Source: Sarcocystis neurona
Taxonomy: Eukaryota > Apicomplexa > Conoidasida > Eucoccidiorida > Sarcocystidae
Length of the DNA: 64,000 bases
NCBI GenBank assembly: GCA_000727475.1
Contig: KL647312.1
Location: forward strand, 1,302,001-1,366,000
Direction of reading: 5' to 3'
Shown here: positions 58,501 through 64,000 of the stretch, one piece after another
Layout: each line of letters begins with the position of its first letter
How positions within the stretch are numbered: position 1 is the stretch's first letter
Program-made: the position numbers and the translations under genes
The notes under the pieces: model-generated
What the model was told of the DNA's origin: nothing
Seen by the model: the letters and a program-made list of their open reading frames with translations, nothing else
Database searches by the model: none

Positions 58501-60638
58501 AAAGAACTTCCCTGCTGCTGCCGGCTGATCCAGCCCTTCCTCCAGTCTAGTACCCCGGCTGGTTTCTGAGCCAGGAGCCTTGTACAGCGGTGCCACCAGT
58601 GCCGGTGTGACGACCGTCGCTGCTGGACTACGGATGGTGACGAAGCCTCACAGGAGCTTTCTCGAGGTTTCGTTCGAGGACACAGGGGGCGTCTTGCAGT
58701 TGTAAGACTTCTCCACTCAGAAGCACTGGCGGCAGCAGCAGTAGCACACGCATCACAGTATGAAGGTGCAGCAGTCGTGAAGGCACTACAGTGCAAAGCC
58801 GTAAAAGCAGAAGCACGGTAGGCGCTTCGGAGAGGGGCGGCAGCAGCGACAGTTCCTGCGCTACGGCCCGGAGCAGCCGCACGAAGTCCGCCGTGAATCG
58901 CAGCAGCAATACCGGCAACAGCAACACGGCGTGTAACAGTTCTACACACGCCAGCAGCACCGCGAGGGCACCAAAACCTTCCTCCGTCGAGGTAGAACGC
59001 AGCGAAAGCTGCAGGACGTGTTGCGGACGCTGCCATCGGTGGCGCCGCTGGTCTTTTCCTGGGTTCTTTCTGGTTGCTTTTCAGCTGTCCGTGCACTTCC
59101 CGTGCGCTCGCTGTCCACAGTTCTGTTTCGAATGTGGAAGTCGGGCGAGAAGTCGACCGCTGTCCTTCATGTTTCGGAGCAACGGCAGACACACTATGCA
59201 GAGCAGCTGGTACAGGTCTCCTACCGCTGCTGCCGCCTGCTGCGGCGGCAGCTCGACGGAGAACGCTGATGCTGCTCGGCGTTGCACGAAGTGTCTGACA
59301 AGAACAAGGCGCGCCGGCCGTCGTTGGAAAAGGGGAGATGCTGACGGGGAAGAGTGCATACTTCAGGCAAGTGTTGCGGTGAGGAGACTGCTGCCTCGCG
59401 CGCGTACGTTTGCTCACATTTCCAGAGCATTCAGAGAGAGTTGAATCCGCACAGGGATACCCGGTAAGTGCGCGAGAAGGAACAACTGCGGAAGCAAGCA
59501 GTGGCTTTAAAGGAGGATACGAAAAGCTAAAGACGGGGTCTCCTTGCACACTGGCCGCAGCAGCAAGAAGTGTACGACGAGGCGAAGAAGGTGCTCTGCG
59601 CGGCCGGAAGGGTAGTAGTGAGCTCTCAAGGCCAAAATTAGGGAATACGGACCAGAGAGAAGGCCAGTCACGCACGGAAGGAAACGAAGACGACGTACAG
59701 GAAGCCGCCGGAAAGCAAGACGAAGATAGTGGGGGGCATGAAGACGGGGACAATGAGGAGCAAAGGAGGAAGCAGAAGGAAGGGAAAGGAGAGGCAGAGA
59801 GGGAGAGAAGGATTCGAAGAAGCAAAAAGAAATCTCGTCCTTGCCGAAACCAGAACAGCATTGTGAGCCTCGAAGCCGGAAGGCCTGGAGCAGTGGTAGA
59901 GTAGAAGGGGATCGACAGATCCCTACATGCATGCAGTGTGTGCAGGTGTGTGAAGGCAGCTCTACGACAAGGAAGCAGAACAAGGTACCTTTTTATTCTG
60001 ATTGGTTTTCTAAGACATATATGAGGGGTGTGAAGTCGTTGTCGTGCTCGAAGGTCGGCGCTGCTCCTGCAGATCCTGCCGATGCTGCCGATGCTGCCGT
60101 CAGTGTTCATCTCGTAGCATCGAGCTGCAGCTGTAGGTGCTACTGTCAGACGGGCCGCTGCGACTTCTGCCGCTGCATGCCACCAGCTGTGTGCAGAGTT
60201 ACTCCCGTTCGCAAGAGCCGTGCGGGGCCGCAGAGAGAGCGGTAACAGTGTCGGTGCCCACCCAGAGCACCGAAGCACAGACGATGAAAGGAAGCTGTTT
60301 GATGCGCACAGTAAAACGTCTGCGAAGGACACACGAGACACCACAAGAAGGCTGACCGGGTTTTTTCGACAAACTGTAGTGCTGTTCCGAGCATAACTGC
60401 TCGTCTGTGGTTCAGGGTGTACGGACGTGTTTACATGCAGGACTGCACGCAGAAATGACTGAAGCCCGTGGCTGTGTGGATGGTGAGGTGGCGAAAGCAA
60501 GTACAGGCGCATCAACAGCAGTGCCAGTGGCTGTGACACACAACAGACAAAGCAACGGACTGTACGACGCACAACTGCTGAGAAACTACCAGCTGGAAGC
60601 GCATTCCGGCTTACGTTCCACGACAGAGAAGATCGCAT
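52545..60638 (-). CDS. PYK2: Pyruvate kinase, large organellar-type isoform
   Basis: It converts phosphoenolpyruvate and ADP to pyruvate and ATP. Two coding exons, 60638-58113 and 55457-52545, join in phase 0 inside the first core motif: TKQVATIGPASWTYEE continues as IERLFLSGIDVFRLNLSHG. Then come DLPGPKLRLG, the B-domain DDGKL, VDWIALSFVQ, KIEK, DGLMVARGDLGVEL, VIATQMLDSM and PTRAELTDVANAVYDGAD with LSGETA. The C-domain has AVTPSAHVARELQLHWGIYPVV. All expected substrate and metal residues appear present. Exon 2 alone gives 970 aa because of Gln/Ser/Glu-rich insertions. The N-terminus is uncertain. ATG 60638 adds 842 residues. ATG 59861 adds 583 and starts with FFLLLRILLSL, a signal-like segment followed by a Ser-rich stretch, suggesting organelle targeting. 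Length and insertions resemble the second Toxoplasma isoform, reported as apicoplast/mitochondrial; the symbol rests on that. Confidence 0.92.
56395..56960. repeat. Long polypurine tract in pyruvate kinase intron
   Basis: For about 560 bases the plus strand is mostly A and G (GAGAGAGAC, GGAAGAGAGGAAGG-like). The transcribed pyruvate kinase intron is therefore a long C/U tract. It opens a Ser/Phe/Pro/Leu minus-strand ORF (to 56935) that is considered compositional. Confidence 0.75.
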
Positions 60639-63600
60639 ATAAGGACACAGTAGCCTGGTGCTTAATCCACCGCAGCACTCCTAGTGGCGCGCCACACAGA
60701 ACTACAGGGGAAAATACGTTTAGAAGAGTGCTCGAGGCGTAGCAGGTGTGGAACGACGCAGAATTCTTAGGAGCTCGTGCGCGAGGCACGCGGGGAAAAC
60801 ACAAATTCGAGCAATGTTTGTGGAAACGTGAAGACTGTGGACTGTGAACTGTGGATGGAGGGAAGTGGGACCGAATCTTCCATGAACCATTCAAAAGCCA
60901 TAAAACAGGTGGACTGATAACAAGAAACACTTTGGTGAGCCGCCCTGCAGAAGGGCATGGCTACTTCCCTCGATAGCACGCAGGCGAAGACCCGTACTTC
61001 CTCCACCTCATCCGCTTACGCCCCTTATTTCGTCTGAATGATGTCTGCTCCATCCGTATCACGTTAACGTACGGAGTGCGTACTGTAGCACAGACGACAA
61101 ATCCGCAAAGGAATTGGCACGGTGGGTGCAATGCAGACAACAGCTAAGAAAAATACTACTTTCCAATCCTTGTGTTTATGTTGACGTATTTGCCTCACTA
61201 GGAATGCAGTGTTCTGCTTTACTGCGTTTCCACTGTGTGGCTGACAGGAGCACGGAACGCGTGAGTGTTGTGTGTGATGTCACTTCGGCTGTTTCCCGTT
61301 GGTATTCAATTGGGGGGTACTCCAATAAGGAATGCAGTGCCACTCAGGATTGCTGGCGGTGTGTTCGACAGCGAATCTCGATGAGCTTTGCTGCCACACT
61401 GTGTACACGATGTGAAAATTGACAAAGGTGTACTGGGAAAAATGCATCACCCGGCTTAGATACACACGAGTGTATGCAGACAGTTGAACACGCAGTGGAA
61501 GCGACTAGCCTGGGATATACGTGTCGTCATCGCCTGCGTATTCTAATCTCACCTTTGTGGATATTCTTGTGCAAAACGGTTTTAGTGAGCGATTGGACCA
61601 CGGTGGCATTGCGCGTCGTCTCAGCTATGTAAAAAACCGCGTATACGCCTATGCGTACACCTACCGCACGACCTGTAAAGGAGGCCGCCCTATTGAGAAG
61701 GCATCACCTAAATGATATGATCTCGTATTTTGCCACAGAAGGGTCACGGGCTTTCCGTGGAACTATTCTACGTAAGAGGAAGGACGGCAGCTGTGGCGAG
61801 CACGTTTTCCGGTTTCGCTTGTACACGACGAGGAGAAATTTTTGGTCCTCCTCTACCTAGCCGCTGCCAACGGTTCCACAGAATGCATTTGCGCATCAGC
61901 CCTTTATTAGCGTTGAAGCGCTTATGAAACCAGCTTGAAGACGTTTTCCAACAGAACGGACCTTGTTTGAGGTTGTTATACCGCGTGCACCTCTTTTTCA
62001 CAAGGCTTTGTTATGTTCTACCCTTTGGACAACTGTTTAGGAGAAAATATACCTCAGGATCCCCTCTGCATTGTGTCTTCGAGAACCACGGATAGAGCTT
62101 TCGCTACAGAGTATTGTTTAGAATAAGTCTACGTGCACGTCCTTCGGGAAACTTGAAAGGAAAAAATACTGAATTGCACAATATTGTTGGATATGTATAT
62201 ATATATATACGCATACAGACATATACGTCAATTGCACGTATGTGTACCAAGGCGTACACAGGCTAAACAGTCTCTTCTGTTCACAGATTATTTTCGTCGC
62301 CGTCCAACCGCCCTCAAACAGGACTTAAAGGCCTGAACCCCGCTGGCAGTGATAAGTGGAGAGGCTGCCCGAGTGGTGGTGAGCGTGCTCACGTATCTGT
62401 GTCTGAAGTGATTTCATTCCGAAAAGTACTACCATTTCTTCGAACTTTCAACACACCACGATATCCGAAGACTTGCCTGAAATGTGTGAATCAGAGTACT
62501 GCGCCTATCCCTTGTGAGGGAGTTTACTTTATTTGCGTCTCTGCCCATAACACACCTCCCGTCTGGATAGTGCGTCCATACGCCACATGTGCTCGTAAAG
62601 AGTCTCCACGTCAGTCACCAGGTAGGACATTCACCCTTGCAGCTTTCCATCGTGAGGCTCCCTCCCTTCAGAGGTGCGTAGTCGTCATTGTCCTTGTATG
62701 CTCAAGTAGGGGCATCTGCAGTGCTGCACCTCTGCACTGCGGATATGCAGAGCGCTATTTTGCTGCATAGAGAACATAAGGGTATGCACGTCTGCCTCTT
62801 CACAACGTCGCACTTGTTAGGAAGCACGAAAAGACAGACAACTGGAGTCGTCCTCTCCATTTTGGACGACTAAGTTTTTTCGAGGGTACTGTGTGCAACT
62901 GTAAGGTTGTGGACTGCCCACGAGCGGATGTCGCAGCGGCAGAGACACCCCATCAGCAGTCCTACATTCCTCCAACGTGAGGCCTATATATTTGATTGAC
63001 ACACGAACCTGCCTTCAAAGGCGAGTAAAATTTTGGCTTCCAGCAACGGAGAGGGTAAAGATTCAGTTAGCAGTGGTATTTAGGACACGAGTTCTATTAT
63101 GCAGAGCACAAACAAGAAATCTCAACTTTGCACACAAAAGTGAGAAAAGACTTGAGAGATTGGTCTCCGTTACTATTCGCGAATGTGTACAGCAAAAGCA
63201 CGGAGCGTACATGCAGAACACAGTTCACGCCAACATTTCCTCCTCCTTGTGTGACAGGTGTCAGTGCACCTGCATCTGCGCGATACAGATTAGTAGGTGT
63301 ACATGTGTATGTATGTACGTATGAGTGTAGGTATCTAGTATATAGCGGTTGCACTTCTCCCAGGCTTGCAAACATGTACTTACAACTTCGACGACTTCGC
63401 TGGCTAGAGAAAGCTCTTAACTGACCACACCCAGTCGTATTACGCTAAAAAGAGAGCTGTGCACATCGAGAGCCCTCCTTGAATTTTTTCAGTAGTCAGC
63501 ATGTCTTCCCTCGAAGCAGGCTATCCTAAAGAGGACTAGTTTCCAAAATTCTTGCACGAATGAAAATTTTTTTCTTCAACTCACACAGTACATTTTATGA

Positions 63601-64000
63601 AGCGTTGCGGTGTTCTGAGATGTTGTGCATGATGACGCGCAGAGCGGTTTGCTGCCATTTAGATGTATAGAAAGCTTTCTTCGTTAGCCGTCCCATATAT
63701 TATGCCTTGCTTTGGCCTCTCCAACTCTTCTTCCCCAGGACGCACGGCGGTGGTTTCTTTGCCACTGTATACCCTCAGGGTCGCGTTGTCAGCTGAAACT
63801 CCGGACAATTTTCTTGAGGAATTTCGCTTCCCAGTTTCTTCCGGGAAGTACTTGCTCGATTTTTTCATTCTTTCAGAATTTTTCCCAAGACCGTTGCAGC
63901 GTGGAAGGAGAATTTCTTTAGTGGGCACTCGATACCATGGAGACTACTAAGTCAATAATAAGTTATCAAAGGGAGACCTCTGTGCTACCGCCGCTGTGCT
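60639..64000. other. Right-hand end with no confident gene
   Basis: Upstream of the pyruvate kinase ORF. Two exon-like plus-strand frames stand out. 61509-61628 has 40 codons between an AG and a GTAAAA donor and reads NLTFVDILVQNGFSERLDHG. About 62721-62873 follows TCTGCAG and reads LLGSTKRQTTGVVLSILDD to a stop. They might belong to one plus-strand gene, but the acceptor of the first is poor and no family was recognised. A TATATATATA run is at 62194-62208. The frame 63663-63950 (+) is open but featureless. Confidence 0.4.

Noticed and set aside
62355..62430. A segment with a tRNA-like A-box look (GGCTGCCCGAGTGG).
   Set aside because: No acceptor stem pairing, anticodon arm or GGTTCRA B-box follows.
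1..64000. CRISPR arrays, insertion sequences, bacterial operons and telomeric AAACCCT arrays.
   Set aside because: None seen. Introns and gene families are eukaryotic, and only isolated CCCTA-like words occur.

Overview
The window is nuclear DNA of a eukaryote, almost certainly a coccidian apicomplexan of the Eimeria/Cyclospora group. The supporting signs are: conserved eukaryotic genes broken into short exons by long GT-AG introns; abundant CAG/GCA triplet tracts that read as runs of Gln, Ala and Ser; ACGTATA/AC/AT-type microsatellites in introns and spacers; and a large, insertion-rich pyruvate kinase of the kind apicomplexans keep as a second isoform. The organism assignment is inference; no species-diagnostic sequence was recognised.

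Four genes are identified with high confidence by chaining exons whose junction phases fit. (1) TRAPPC3/BET3, plus strand, 10178-16886, six exons, 186 aa. (2) CTP synthase, minus strand, 25721-20000, five exons, 666 aa. (3) The R-SNARE YKT6, minus strand, 38138-29157, seven exons, 209 aa, with a C-terminal CCNVQ prenylation signal and an unusual Asn at the SNARE zero layer. (4) A pyruvate kinase, minus strand, 60638-52545, two coding exons, with a very long N-terminal extension and low-complexity insertions.

Layout: 1-6044 (+) holds the 3' part of a WD40-repeat gene, probably two exons. 6045-10177 shows no gene. 10178-16886 (+) is BET3, followed by weak exon candidates to 18839 (+). 20000-25721 (-) is CTP synthase; a small exon-like ORF lies in its third intron. 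26702-27122 (-) is a possible small two-exon gene. 29157-38138 (-) is YKT6, whose introns are full of CAG/CTG and TACGTA-type repeats, including a 64-bp tandem repeat. 38248-39390 (+) is a possible gene divergent from YKT6. 39700-49000 is triplet-repeat-rich DNA with several competing ORFs; the best are Ser-rich (44645) and Gln/Glu-rich (47154), both plus strand. 49000-52500 has only weak exon candidates. 52545-60638 (-) is pyruvate kinase, and 60639-64000 has no confident gene.

Functionally, BET3 (ER-to-Golgi tethering) and YKT6 (Golgi/endosomal fusion SNARE) act in the same secretory route. CTP synthase and pyruvate kinase are metabolic (CTP supply; phosphoenolpyruvate to pyruvate plus ATP). 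Nothing suggests co-regulation; these are ordinary monocistronic nuclear genes. Most long ORFs in the CAG-rich regions occur in several frames on both strands and are composition artefacts unless stated.
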